DNA of 22,741 bases from a virus. The notes beneath the pieces were generated by a model that saw nothing but the letters and a program-made list of their open reading frames with translations, was not told the DNA's origin and searched no databases. Position 1 is the first letter of the stretch, and every line of letters starts with the position of its first letter. Positions 6,648 to 12,575 of this stretch are shown one piece after another. The translations under genes were made by a program, and so were the position numbers. The stretch lies in the IMG/VR virus record IMGVR_UViG_3300024518_003062, positions 1-22,741 of that record, one strand, 5' to 3'.

Positions 6648-7989
6648 CGCCGACTTTTACTTTTCGACTCCTCGGCGTTCGCTTGTTCGCCGTTCGCTCG
6701 ATGTCGGTGTCTGACCAATAATGATAAATACAATCATATCGGAGAGCGTCGAGGGGATCCTCTCGCCCGTCCTTCCTCGGCTTCTCTTGTTTATCCCAAG
6801 CGTAAGACATAAGCGCCCGCCTGATCGAGTTGCCCTTGACTCTCTCGCCTCGATCCCACACCTCCCGCGTCACTCGATAGCGCCCGCGATGGAAGGCGCG
6901 CTTTAACTTTTGAACGCCGTTGAGAATGTCGGTCATGATCGGATCGGTCGTCCATCGAAGAGGCATGCCGATCCCGCCTAGATCGGGGTGACGCTTGATC
7001 ATTCGGAAGGCTGATCGACCTGTATGATCTGACCTCGCGGCGCCCGCCTTGTCAGCGACTCCGGCGTCTAGCCATATCCGACTCGATGGCGCTTGGGTCT
7101 GGAGCGATCGAGGCCAAGCGACAGCCAAGATCATCTGGGCGAGCTGCTCGATCGTCACCTCATGGGGGTTGAACTCTTGACAGATGACCGAGGCTTGGAG
7201 CTCCTCGTCGTATGCGATGATCAGGACCGAGGGCTTACGGAATCCCCAGTCGATCGCTATCCTCGCCTTCATCTCGGGACGATACTTCCACCCATCGATG
7301 ATGTGTTTCTCGGGGTTGAACTCGGAGTAGACGAGACCGCTCGGCGGCTTTGGTCTGTTCATGACCATAGCCTCGCGCTCATCGGGCGGGAGTAACTTAG
7401 TCGCCTCAAACCATTCGGCGGCGAGGTTCGATTCGTTCACATAGCTATTGAAGAGGAGCGGATCATAGCCCGCGTCTTCAGCCATTTGACACCACCAAGC
7501 ATCAACGACGGGGAGACCGACGAGGACGAGTATCGGAGACGGCCCCGATCGAAGACGACCGAGAGCTTTATGAGCGACCTCGGCTTCGAGTGTTTGACAC
7601 TCATCGATGAGGGCTACGCCGCTTGTGACGTTGAGCCCTTCGAGAGGGTTATGGGTCGCGTCTCTTGTACCTGGGCGGAAGTAGGACCGGCACCAAACGG
7701 TCGACCCGTTATTCGTATCCGTCCACCTTCTCATAGTGTGATTATAAACCCATCCGATCGGCTCAAGCCACTTCTCGATTTCGGGCATAAGGACCGAGTT
7801 ATACCGGCCGTTCGTATCGGTGACCAATAGCGAACTCGTCCCCGGTCGCGTCTTGGCGATGAACCAAAGAGCGAAGATCAAGCCCGAGGTCTTACCCGAT
7901 CCCCATCCACATCGAGCCGAGACGATCTTATCTTCTCGACGGATGCCGGTGATGATGTGGCGCTGGAGTTCGTTAAGATTGAGCGTCAT
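6625..7989 (-). CDS. terL: Terminase large subunit (ATPase-nuclease)
   Basis: This 454-residue DNA-packaging motor docks on the portal, pumps DNA into the prohead and cuts it. The ATPase domain shows Walker A GWGSGKT (28-34) and Walker B VALIDE (125-130, with E130 as the catalytic carboxylate). The C-terminal RNase H-like nuclease shows IAIDWGF (D247), IWLDAG (D308) and EDPLDALRYD (D411/D414) as metal ligands. The length is normal for the family. The ATG at 7989 overlaps the preceding small gene by 17 bases, with a short GAGG ribosome site. It lies downstream of TerS with two small basic proteins between, and the methyltransferase begins inside its 3' end. Confidence 0.96.
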   Translation of the reverse strand: MTLNLNELQRHIITGIRREDKIVSARCGWGSGKTSGLIFALWFIAKTRPGTSSLLVTDTNGRYNSVLMPEIEKWLEPIGWVYNHTMRRWTDTNNGSTVWCRSYFRPGTRDATHNPLEGLNVTSGVALIDECQTLEAEVAHKALGRLRSGPSPILVLVGLPVVDAWWCQMAEDAGYDPLLFNSYVNESNLAAEWFEATKLLPPDEREAMVMNRPKPPSGLVYSEFNPEKHIIDGWKYRPEMKARIAIDWGFRKPSVLIIAYDEELQASVICQEFNPHEVTIEQLAQMILAVAWPRSLQTQAPSSRIWLDAGVADKAGAARSDHTGRSAFRMIKRHPDLGGIGMPLRWTTDPIMTDILNGVQKLKRAFHRGRYRVTREVWDRGERVKGNSIRRALMSYAWDKQEKPRKDGREDPLDALRYDCIYHYWSDTDIERTANKRTPRSRKVKVGGGRKDSF

Positions 7990-8218
7990 TCGCCTCGGCC
8001 TTCAATCGATGATAACGGGCGCGGGCCTCCGCTCTTAGCCTCTCCCGATTCGCTTGATAATATGCGGCGTACCTCTCCCGATTCGCTTGATAGTAGATCG
8101 AGGCGTATTTTGAACAATAATATGCTCGCGACCGGGCGCGGCCTTTCTCACGATTCCGAGCATAATACTCCCTCGACTTTCGATTCTTCTCTAGTCGCTT
8201 TGCCTCATCACAGCTCAT
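7973..8218 (-). CDS. Small basic repeat protein between terminase genes
   Basis: This 81-residue, highly basic, tyrosine- and arginine-rich protein begins MSCDEAKRLEKNRKSREYYARNR. It carries two near-identical 11-residue repeats with the core YYQANRER, plus degenerate copies upstream. No zinc ligands or catalytic residues are visible, so it is not an HNH nuclease, which often sits at this place. A helical nucleic-acid-binding protein is the most that can be inferred. A GAGGAGG ribosome site lies 7 bases before the ATG, which overlaps the end of the previous gene by 11 bases. Its own end overlaps the TerL start by 17 bases. Confidence 0.65.
   Translation of the reverse strand: MSCDEAKRLEKNRKSREYYARNREKGRARSRAYYCSKYASIYYQANRERYAAYYQANRERLRAEARARYHRLKAEANDAQS
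8039..8092. repeat. 21-bp direct repeat with 33-bp period
   Basis: The 21-base unit CCTCTCCCGATTCGCTTGATA occurs at 8039-8059 and again at 8072-8092 without mismatch. The period of 33 bases is 11 codons, so it encodes the duplicated YYQANRER block of the small basic protein. It looks like an in-frame duplication. Confidence 0.85.
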
Positions 8219-8519
8219 CTCGATACCTCCTCGACCTCTCGGCCATCACCGCCCGATATTCGGGATCTTGGCGCCGGCGTCGAGCATACTCTCTTTGATA
8301 GGCTCTCTTGCGCTCCGCTGCCTCTTCGTATGTATAGACACACGCGCGCGCGCGCCTTTGATCTGCAAGACCGCGACACCACTCGGAGACCTGATAAAGA
8401 GACGGGCATTGATCGGCGGGGAGCTCCTCGGCGAGGATCGCTCGGACCGCTTTATTTGATCGTCCCGCGCCTTCGGTCTTGAGCTGTCGAGCGCGCTCTT
8501 TTATTTCATCTCTAGTCAT
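8208..8519 (-). CDS. Small basic protein, possible helix-turn-helix
   Basis: This 103-residue protein begins MTRDEIKERARQLKTEG. Residues about 22-50 (KAVRAILAEEL, then PSLYQVSEWCRG) read like a helix-turn-helix of the kind used by small phage regulators or terminase-associated proteins. Residues 65-103 are a basic, tyrosine/arginine-rich tail (RKRAYQREYARRRR) similar in style to the next gene's product. A member of a DNA-binding family is plausible but I do not recognise which. An AAGGAG lies rather far (13 bases) from the ATG at 8519. It follows TerS by 34 bases and overlaps the next gene by 11. Confidence 0.6.
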   Translation of the reverse strand: MTRDEIKERARQLKTEGAGRSNKAVRAILAEELPADQCPSLYQVSEWCRGLADQRRARACVYTYEEAAERKRAYQREYARRRRQDPEYRAVMAERSRRYRDEL

Positions 8520-8553
8520 GTTACTCTAAGGGCTCCTTATGCAAGGTATTGAG

Positions 8554-9009
8554 TCAATCGGTCGAGTCCTCGGATTCGATCTTTTGATTTTCGGCGCCGA
8601 GATATAGCTCTCTCGTCTGCTCCATCATCGCGACGACTTCGTCTTTGCCGTCGCTTCTTGAGACAGTGACGTCGATCTCTCGGCGTTGGCTGTATTGTGC
8701 GGGGTGTCGTCTTTCAAGGATCCAAGCGGCGGCCTTCCAGTCGTCGGTCGACTTGTCCGCGATCCGTTGGAGAAGTATAGCCTCACTGTAGGCGACCGCT
8801 TCGAGGATGTCTTTATCGAACTCGGGGTCTTCATTCCTCCATGTCAGAATCGTTGTCCGGTGTATCCGGTGAAGCTCGGCGGCGCGCTCGAAAGTAATCC
8901 CGACGCGGATCGCTTCGATGATCCCGTCAAGGGTCGCTTGATTCTTCTTTGTCCGTCGGCCCGACTTTCGCGCGCGCGTCATCGCTTTTTTTTGATTCTT
9001 TTTCGCCAT
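8554..9009 (-). CDS. terS: Terminase small subunit
   Basis: This 151-residue protein would recognise the packaging site in phage DNA and recruit TerL. A very basic N-terminus (about 1-24) is followed by a helix-turn-helix (about 30-57: GIIEAIRVGITFERAAELHRI, then HRTTILTWR). A central segment, TDDWKAAAWILERRHPAQYSQR (about 88-109), is a signature I associate with phage TerS-like proteins. The acidic C-terminus would contact TerL. GGGAG precedes the ATG at 9009 by about 8 bases. The start overlaps the preceding gene by 83 bases, which is long but supported by this ribosome site. It is separated from TerL by two small basic proteins. Confidence 0.85.
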   Translation of the reverse strand: MAKKNQKKAMTRARKSGRRTKKNQATLDGIIEAIRVGITFERAAELHRIHRTTILTWRNEDPEFDKDILEAVAYSEAILLQRIADKSTDDWKAAAWILERRHPAQYSQRREIDVTVSRSDGKDEVVAMMEQTRELYLGAENQKIESEDSTD

Positions 9010-9223
9010 CGATGATCTCCCTTAACAGCCTCATCTCATCTCTGAGATTCCACGTCATGACCGTAATACGCTCTTGAAATTCTCTCATCTGCTGAGGAGG
9101 TCGAGGGACGCCATCGATCTCTTGATCTCTCATCCTGTGAAGGTTCACAAAGACTCGAAGAACTTGAGAGAGAGGGGCGACGAGCGCGACCGCCTCCTCG
9201 GTTGTGAGATCTCGCTTTACCAT
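8927..9223 (-). CDS. Small helical protein of unknown function between SSB and TerS
   Basis: This 98-residue protein from the ATG at 9223 begins MVKRDLTTEEAVALVAPLSQ. It is predicted largely helical up to about residue 72, then has a charged, probably disordered tail (KESKKSDDARAKVG). No family is recognised. The ATG at 9223 is chosen over the longer open frame starting at 9295 because it overlaps the SSB stop in ATGGTAA, the coupled arrangement seen elsewhere here. The tail is encoded by the 83 bases that also encode the TerS N-terminus in another frame, so the last third may be constrained by TerS. Confidence 0.6.
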   Translation of the reverse strand: MVKRDLTTEEAVALVAPLSQVLRVFVNLHRMRDQEIDGVPRPPQQMREFQERITVMTWNLRDEMRLLREIIDGEKESKKSDDARAKVGPTDKEESSDP

Positions 9224-9564
9224 TGAGCGCCACCGCCGACTTGTCGAGGGTTCGCTGCGGTGATCCGTTGGCCTCGCCTCATCACGATAGACCACGCCGT
9301 GATCCTGATTCCGTTTTTCTCGTATTGATCCGAGACGAGCTCACCTTCGACCCAAACATAGTCGCCCTTTTCCCAGTTTTGGACGCGGTCGGCGGTGTAT
9401 CTCCATGCCTTGACCCGGTGCCAGTCGGCGACCTTTCGATCTTTAGATATGCGATCGGTCGCTACGCTGAACTCGGCTAGCTTATTGCCATGAATATCCT
9501 TGACCTCGGCGTCGGAACCGACGCGCCCCATGATCGTGATCGTGTTTAGAGTGTCCTCGCTCAT
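9217..9564 (-). CDS. ssb: Single-stranded DNA-binding protein, OB fold
   Basis: This 115-residue protein from the second of two adjacent ATGs (9564; the first is at 9567) would coat single-stranded DNA during phage replication. The OB-fold pattern is clear: TITIMGRVGSDAEVKDI at the N-terminus, LAEFSVATDR, DWHRVKAWRYTADRVQNW and GDYVWVEGEL. It is short: the disordered linker and the acidic DDDIPF-type tail that recruits partner proteins in bacterial SSBs are absent, and it ends GGGAQW. The second ATG gives better spacing to the AAGGG ribosome site. It is the first gene of the operon leading to terminase and methyltransferase. Confidence 0.9.
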   Translation of the reverse strand: MSEDTLNTITIMGRVGSDAEVKDIHGNKLAEFSVATDRISKDRKVADWHRVKAWRYTADRVQNWEKGDYVWVEGELVSDQYEKNGIRITAWSIVMRRGQRITAANPRQVGGGAQW

Positions 9565-9594
9565 CATTTACCCTTATGCTTTAGATAGATAATT

Positions 9595-9622
9595 ATCATA
9601 CGCTTATCGATCATATAATCAA
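9595..9622 (-). promoter_or_regulatory. Leftward promoter of the SSB-terminase operon
   Basis: On the minus strand TTGATT (9622-9617), a 16-base spacer and TATGAT (9600-9595) make a good sigma-70-type promoter. The predicted start is about 25 bases before the SSB ATG. The -35 lies inside the inverted repeat at 9613-9641. Confidence 0.65.
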
Positions 9623-9641
9623 GTTATAATTTTGATTATAT
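9613..9641. repeat. Perfect 10-bp inverted repeat over promoter -35 (operator candidate)
   Basis: ATATAATCAA (9613-9622) and TTGATTATAT (9632-9641) are perfect reverse complements separated by 9 bases. The left arm contains the -35 of the SSB promoter, and the right arm would offer a symmetric -35 to the plus strand. The most natural reading is a repressor or activator operator. A stem-loop in RNA is less likely because it lies upstream of the predicted transcript. Confidence 0.6.
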
Positions 9642-9677
9642 ACATTGACTATGATAATCTCGCCGCGGTGTAAATCT

Positions 9678-9718
9678 CCCCTCGCCCTTGATTCTTAGGG
9701 TGAGGGGTTCTTTTTTTT
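9678..9718 (+). terminator. Rho-independent terminator, rightward
   Basis: On the plus strand CCCCTC-G-CCCT (9678-9688) pairs with AGGG-T-GAGGGG (9697-9707), an 11-bp stem with one wobble and an 8-base loop, followed by TTC and eight T residues (9711-9718). No annotated gene reads rightward into it, so it either ends an unannotated short transcript or blocks read-through towards the replication genes. Confidence 0.8.
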
Positions 9719-9725
9719 CGGCGCC

Positions 9726-9763
9726 GAAAACAGAAGAGGCCGACCTAGAATTAGACCGACCTC
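9726..9763 (-). terminator. Rho-independent terminator after the initiator/loader operon
   Basis: On the minus strand a 12-bp stem with wobble pairs (GAGGTCGGTCTA with TAGGTCGGCCTC, 9763-9736) and a 4-base loop ATTC is followed by TTCTGTTTT. Wobble pairs on this strand become mismatches on the other, so the signal is oriented leftward. It lies about 75 bases after the helicase-loader stop codon. Confidence 0.75.
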
Positions 9764-9837
9764 AAACCATTACGCCCGTTGATTTATCTTGCGAATGAGT
9801 TCATCACCGACGAGATCAATGATCATATCTCAGATTC

Positions 9838-10743
9838 TCAAATATCCCAAATAGTTTTTTCTTGCTTCGCTCTTCGATCATGTCCGACCATCTCAACGGG
9901 ATCGGGGAATATGCTCTTGAGTCGGGAGACCATCGCTTGTGAGTTGTCGAGGAGGCGCTTGACGATCTGAGCTGGGGAGAGGTTCGTCGTCATGATGACC
10001 GCGAGCTCCCCGGCGGTCCATCGCTCATAGATGAGCCCGAGCATCTCCTTGGTTTTGTCTCGATACCACTCCGATGCCCGAGCATCTCCACCGATCCCGC
10101 CGAGCTCATCGAAGAGAAGGACGTCGATCCCATCGAGCCAAGACTCCATCGGGCTTCGATCCTTGCCCGACCATGATCTTTTTTCAGCTTCGAATAGTCG
10201 AGTGTGAGTTGTGTATCGAACCTTCATCCCGCGCCAAGCAAGCTCTTTGGCGATGGCATAGAGGAGGGTCGTCTTTCCGTTTCCGCTTGATCCATGCATA
10301 AGCATTGAGGGAGGCATATCTTCATGGCGCTTATATCCGAGGAACTCGGCGACCTGATCTTCTTGGTGAGCTGAGTCAAATTCATACATCCCAATATATG
10401 CGTCGCGAGCATCTAGCGGGAGCTGCGCTTGCTCGATCCTCTTCAGTCTTCTTCGTGGAATCTCGCAGTCTTGACAGAAGGCGGCGACTTGATAGCGGCC
10501 ATCGCTCTTGAAGGTGAAGCCCTCTTGGCACCGCCCGCAATAGTCGAGGATCACCGTCGAGATGTAGCCGCCCTTTGGGACGAGATAGCCGCCATGTAGA
10601 TCTTGAGGGACTAGCGTCCGCCAAGACTTCAGCCGTTGAGGAGGGTCATCGCGCTCGATGCGTCTTTGATCCGATGCCGCCTTGAGCTTGTTTAATGTTA
10701 TTTCAATTCCGCTTTTCATGATTGCGTCTTTCAAGTTTACCAT
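9838..10743 (-). CDS. DnaC-like replicative helicase loader (AAA+ ATPase)
   Basis: This 301-residue protein would load the host DnaB-type helicase at the phage origin. An N-terminal region (1-65) is followed by a probable zinc ribbon with C69, C72, C90 and C93 (DYCGRC, then FCQDCE). The AAA+ core has Walker A GSSGNGKTT (151-159), Walker B VLLFDELG (208-215), sensor I TTN (252-254) and a MVSRLKS segment (271-277) resembling the arginine-finger region of DnaC/DnaA relatives. The gene starts inside the end of the initiator gene (ATGGTAA overlap) and is followed by a terminator, so initiator and loader form one operon, as in lambda O and P. Confidence 0.92.
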   Translation of the reverse strand: MVNLKDAIMKSGIEITLNKLKAASDQRRIERDDPPQRLKSWRTLVPQDLHGGYLVPKGGYISTVILDYCGRCQEGFTFKSDGRYQVAAFCQDCEIPRRRLKRIEQAQLPLDARDAYIGMYEFDSAHQEDQVAEFLGYKRHEDMPPSMLMHGSSGNGKTTLLYAIAKELAWRGMKVRYTTHTRLFEAEKRSWSGKDRSPMESWLDGIDVLLFDELGGIGGDARASEWYRDKTKEMLGLIYERWTAGELAVIMTTNLSPAQIVKRLLDNSQAMVSRLKSIFPDPVEMVGHDRRAKQEKTIWDI

Positions 10744-11591
10744 TGGTTGGGGTGCCTCATCTTCTTTGATTCCTCTTGTTCTCGTTTGATCTCAGCGATG
10801 GCGGGGACCACATCGAGATCGAATTTATCCCAGTTCATGTGATGCCATAATGGGTAATTTTCCACTCTCCAGCTGTGCCACCAATGGATCCATCTGATCT
10901 TAAACTCTTGCTCGATCCCACATCTCTTGAATGCTTCGTTGAGGGTCTTCATCCTCTTCTTCTTTTCGTCGTGAAGATCTGGAGGCATATATCGATCGGG
11001 TTTATAGGATCCCCTCAATACTTGTTTCTCTTCGACCGGGAGCGCCGCGCGCGTTGGTTGATTATTTGGTTGATTGATAGGTTGATTAGAAGGTTGATTA
11101 GAAGGTTGATTATTAGGTTGTATATATAAGGGCGACTTTATGTCACCACCTAGCGACACTATGTCACCACCCTTATGTACCTGTTTGTCACCACCTAGCG
11201 ACACTATGTCACCACCCCTTTGTACCTGTTTGTCACCACCTAGCGACTTTATGTCACCACCCCTTTGTACCTGTTTGTCACCACCCTTATGTACCTGTTT
11301 GTCACCACCTCGGATGCGGTCAATGTTGAGCTTCATATCTGATCGAGTATTCATCTGCCGACCAAGGCGCCTCGATGACCTCTCTATATAGCCCTTCGAA
11401 GCGAGCCCCTTGAGAGCTCTCGATATAGCTCGGCGTTGAGTAGCGAGAGCGTCCGCGAATTGATTGATCGATGCGGTCCCTTCCCAGCTCACCCAGTCGA
11501 CGAATGAAAGCGCGACCAACAAGGTCAGCTTCTCGGTCGGTGTTAGATCAGATAATCGATAGATCATCTTCTTCAAGTCGTTCTCTGTCAT
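10737..11591 (-). CDS. Lambda O-like replication initiator with origin iterons in its gene
   Basis: This 284-residue protein has a winged helix-turn-helix at about residues 10-90 (LTPTEKLTLLVALSF, SINQFADALATQRRAISRAL, KGLASKGYIERSS). Residues about 95-153 consist of eight GGD(K/I) repeats and 158-180 of QPxN repeats, both low-complexity and encoded by repeated DNA. Residues 190-284 form a C-terminal helical part (RCGIEQEFKIRWIHWWHSW) that may contact the loader. Lambda-type initiators likewise have an N-terminal origin-binding domain, an origin in the middle of the gene and a C-terminal helicase-loader contact, and the next gene is a DnaC-like loader. GAGGAGA precedes the ATG at 11591 by 6 bases. 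The family call rests on architecture; the specific Pfam family is unknown. Confidence 0.8.
   Translation of the reverse strand: MTENDLKKMIYRLSDLTPTEKLTLLVALSFVDWVSWEGTASINQFADALATQRRAISRALKGLASKGYIERSSRRLGRQMNTRSDMKLNIDRIRGGDKQVHKGGDKQVQRGGDIKSLGGDKQVQRGGDIVSLGGDKQVHKGGDIVSLGGDIKSPLYIQPNNQPSNQPSNQPINQPNNQPTRAALPVEEKQVLRGSYKPDRYMPPDLHDEKKKRMKTLNEAFKRCGIEQEFKIRWIHWWHSWRVENYPLWHHMNWDKFDLDVVPAIAEIKREQEESKKMRHPNQW
11056..11120. repeat. 12-bp tandem repeats, A+T-rich, candidate DNA-unwinding element
   Basis: GGTTGATT begins at 11056, 11068, 11080, 11092 and 11104, and a sixth partial copy (GGTTG) at 11116, an exact 12-base period. Between the GGTTG cores the sequence is A/T-rich and it ends in TATATATAAG. 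It encodes QPxN repeats. Its position next to the iterons fits the unwinding element of an origin. Confidence 0.65.
11141..11309. other. Predicted replication origin: eight iterons inside the initiator gene
   Basis: The 10-mer TGTCACCACC occurs exactly at 11141, 11162, 11186, 11207, 11231, 11252, 11276 and 11300. The spacings are 21, 24, 21, 24, 21, 24 and 24 bases, about two helical turns, so the copies lie near the same face of DNA. All are in frame and encode GGD. An A+T-rich repeat array adjoins. Lambda and related phages place iterons and an A+T-rich segment inside gene O, so this is a strong origin candidate. Confidence 0.75.
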
Positions 11592-11618
11592 GTGTCTCTC
11601 CTCATGGTTGGTTCTTAG

Positions 11619-11647
11619 ACTCTACACCAAGGACAGCCTCATGACAA
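11619..11647 (-). promoter_or_regulatory. Leftward promoter for initiator and helicase loader
   Basis: On the minus strand TTGTCA (11647-11642), a 17-base spacer and TAGAGT (11624-11619) give a 5/6 -35 and a 4/6 -10. The transcript would begin about 20 bases before the initiator ATG. Confidence 0.5.
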
Positions 11648-11674
11648 TCTTTTTTATAAAGAGTGAAAAAACTT

Positions 11675-11703
11675 TTGACAGACTCCGTTTATAGTGTTAT
11701 CAA
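11675..11703 (+). promoter_or_regulatory. Rightward early promoter
   Basis: A perfect -35 TTGACA (11675-11680), a 17-base spacer and TATCAA (11698-11703) preceded by an extended -10 TG (11695-11696) form a good promoter for the rightward block. TGTTATCAATGACA (11695-11708) is an imperfect dyad covering the -10 and could be an operator. Confidence 0.65.
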
Positions 11704-11745
11704 TGACACATCAACAGCGACCGAGAGGTCAGAAGGACAGCGAAG

Positions 11746-11967
11746 ATGAAGATCACCAAGGAAGCAATGAAGAAGGCTCTTTTCTACTCAATGGCCATTA
11801 AGGCGACAGAGAACACTACAGGAAGCACCGCCGCGGAAGCTGTCAAAGAGTTCTCAGACAATCTCGATCAGGAGAGGGCGAGCTTCAGGTCATTGCTCGC
11901 CAGTGACAACCAAGAAGAGATCAAAGCGCGCCTTGAGGCCATGCTCTTACACGCCATGAACAATTAA
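11746..11967 (+). CDS. Small early protein of unknown function
   Basis: This 73-residue, mostly helical, charged protein begins MKITKEAMKKALFYSMAIKA. It has no signal peptide, membrane segment or recognised motif. It is the first gene after the rightward early promoter, with an AAGGA sequence about 11 bases before the ATG, and is followed by its own terminator, so it may be expressed strongly and early as a monocistronic transcript. Roles in host takeover or regulation are typical of this position but are only inferred. Confidence 0.7.
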   Translation: MKITKEAMKKALFYSMAIKATENTTGSTAAEAVKEFSDNLDQERASFRSLLASDNQEEIKARLEAMLLHAMNN

Positions 11968-11995
11968 GCGGGGTCTTGACCTCTGCCGCCCGGTG

Positions 11996-12027
11996 GCCCT
12001 CTAGCTCTCCGAGTTAGGGGGCTTTTT
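11996..12027 (+). terminator. Rho-independent terminator after the first early gene
   Basis: GCCCTCTA (11996-12003) pairs with TAGGGGGC (12015-12022), an 8-bp stem with one wobble and an 11-base loop, followed by five T residues. With only 8 bp it may be partial or subject to antitermination, because no clear new promoter precedes the next gene. Confidence 0.7.
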
Positions 12028-12068
12028 GGGTGAAGGGGCACGAAGCCCCACAGCATAGGAGACAATAT

Positions 12069-12350
12069 ATGTTTAAGCGAATCCCATCTCATCCAGTCTT
12101 GAACGCTCACTCAGATCGAGAGATCGAGCGCGCCGTTCGATCCCTCATCGAGAGCAATGCAATTAAATACCCTGACCTCGATCAGCTCTCGACAGCTGCC
12201 CGCGATCTCTATGACAGCGAAGAGGAGAATAATAGCGATTGCTCCATCATCGGCGACACCTTCTACTTTGCGTGCAACGGTCCCGCTTGTATTCATGTCA
12301 ACCTGATAAGTGCCGCTGTCCAAGACGAAGAGATCGGGTCTTGGATATGA
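12069..12350 (+). CDS. Unknown early protein
   Basis: This 93-residue protein begins MFKRIPSHPVLNAHSDREIERA and contains an acidic stretch (DLYDSEEENNSD). Its C-terminal half could be a small folded domain with two cysteines (FACNGPACIHV). No family is recognised. The ATG at 12069 is chosen because AGGAGA ends 6 bases upstream. A longer reading from GTG at 12030 would run through the terminator tail and a GGGGC/GCCCC hairpin at 12035-12049. The stop overlaps the next gene's start as ATGA, so the product is co-expressed with the Cro/XRE-like protein. Confidence 0.65.
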   Translation: MFKRIPSHPVLNAHSDREIERAVRSLIESNAIKYPDLDQLSTAARDLYDSEEENNSDCSIIGDTFYFACNGPACIHVNLISAAVQDEEIGSWI

Positions 12351-12574
12351 CACTTAAAGAGAAGCTGAAGAACGACTTAAAAGCTCATCGATATAATTTC
12401 GGTCATCTCGCCGAGATCGCTGAGATCTATAACTCTCAATTATCACAATACTTGAGCGGAAAAGTAAAGCCCTCGAAGAGAGTCGCCGCCGACCTGGCCC
12501 GAGCTGCTACGGATCTCACCGGCGTAAGTTATCGGGCGTCACACTTTATCCACAATTCAACCCTAGAGGATTAA
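12347..12574 (+). CDS. Small Cro/XRE-like helix-turn-helix regulator
   Basis: This 75-residue protein from the ATG at 12347 has a helix-turn-helix at about residues 18-38 (FGHLAEIAEIYNSQLSQYLSG), followed by KPSKRVAADLARAATDLTG, the layout of lambda-Cro/XRE-type DNA-binding domains. It has no extra domain, so it would act as a small repressor. Likely targets are the dyads at 11695-11708 or 9613-9641, but this is inference. Its start overlaps the preceding stop (ATGA), which fixes the start. Confidence 0.75.
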   Translation: MTLKEKLKNDLKAHRYNFGHLAEIAEIYNSQLSQYLSGKVKPSKRVAADLARAATDLTGVSYRASHFIHNSTLED

Positions 12575-12575
12575 T

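Noticed and set aside
7973-8218. HNH endonuclease between the terminase genes
   Set aside because: There is no His-Asn-His arrangement and no zinc cysteines, only basic helical repeats.
11141-11309. Regularly spaced short repeats that could suggest a CRISPR array
   Set aside because: The unit is 10 bases, the intervals are 11 or 14 bases and themselves repeated, and the whole array is translated in frame inside the initiator gene. Iterons explain it better.
12546-12554. Perfect DnaA-box sequence TTATCCACA
   Set aside because: It is a single copy inside a coding gene, more than 1 kb from the iterons. One 9-mer is not enough to call a DnaA-dependent origin.
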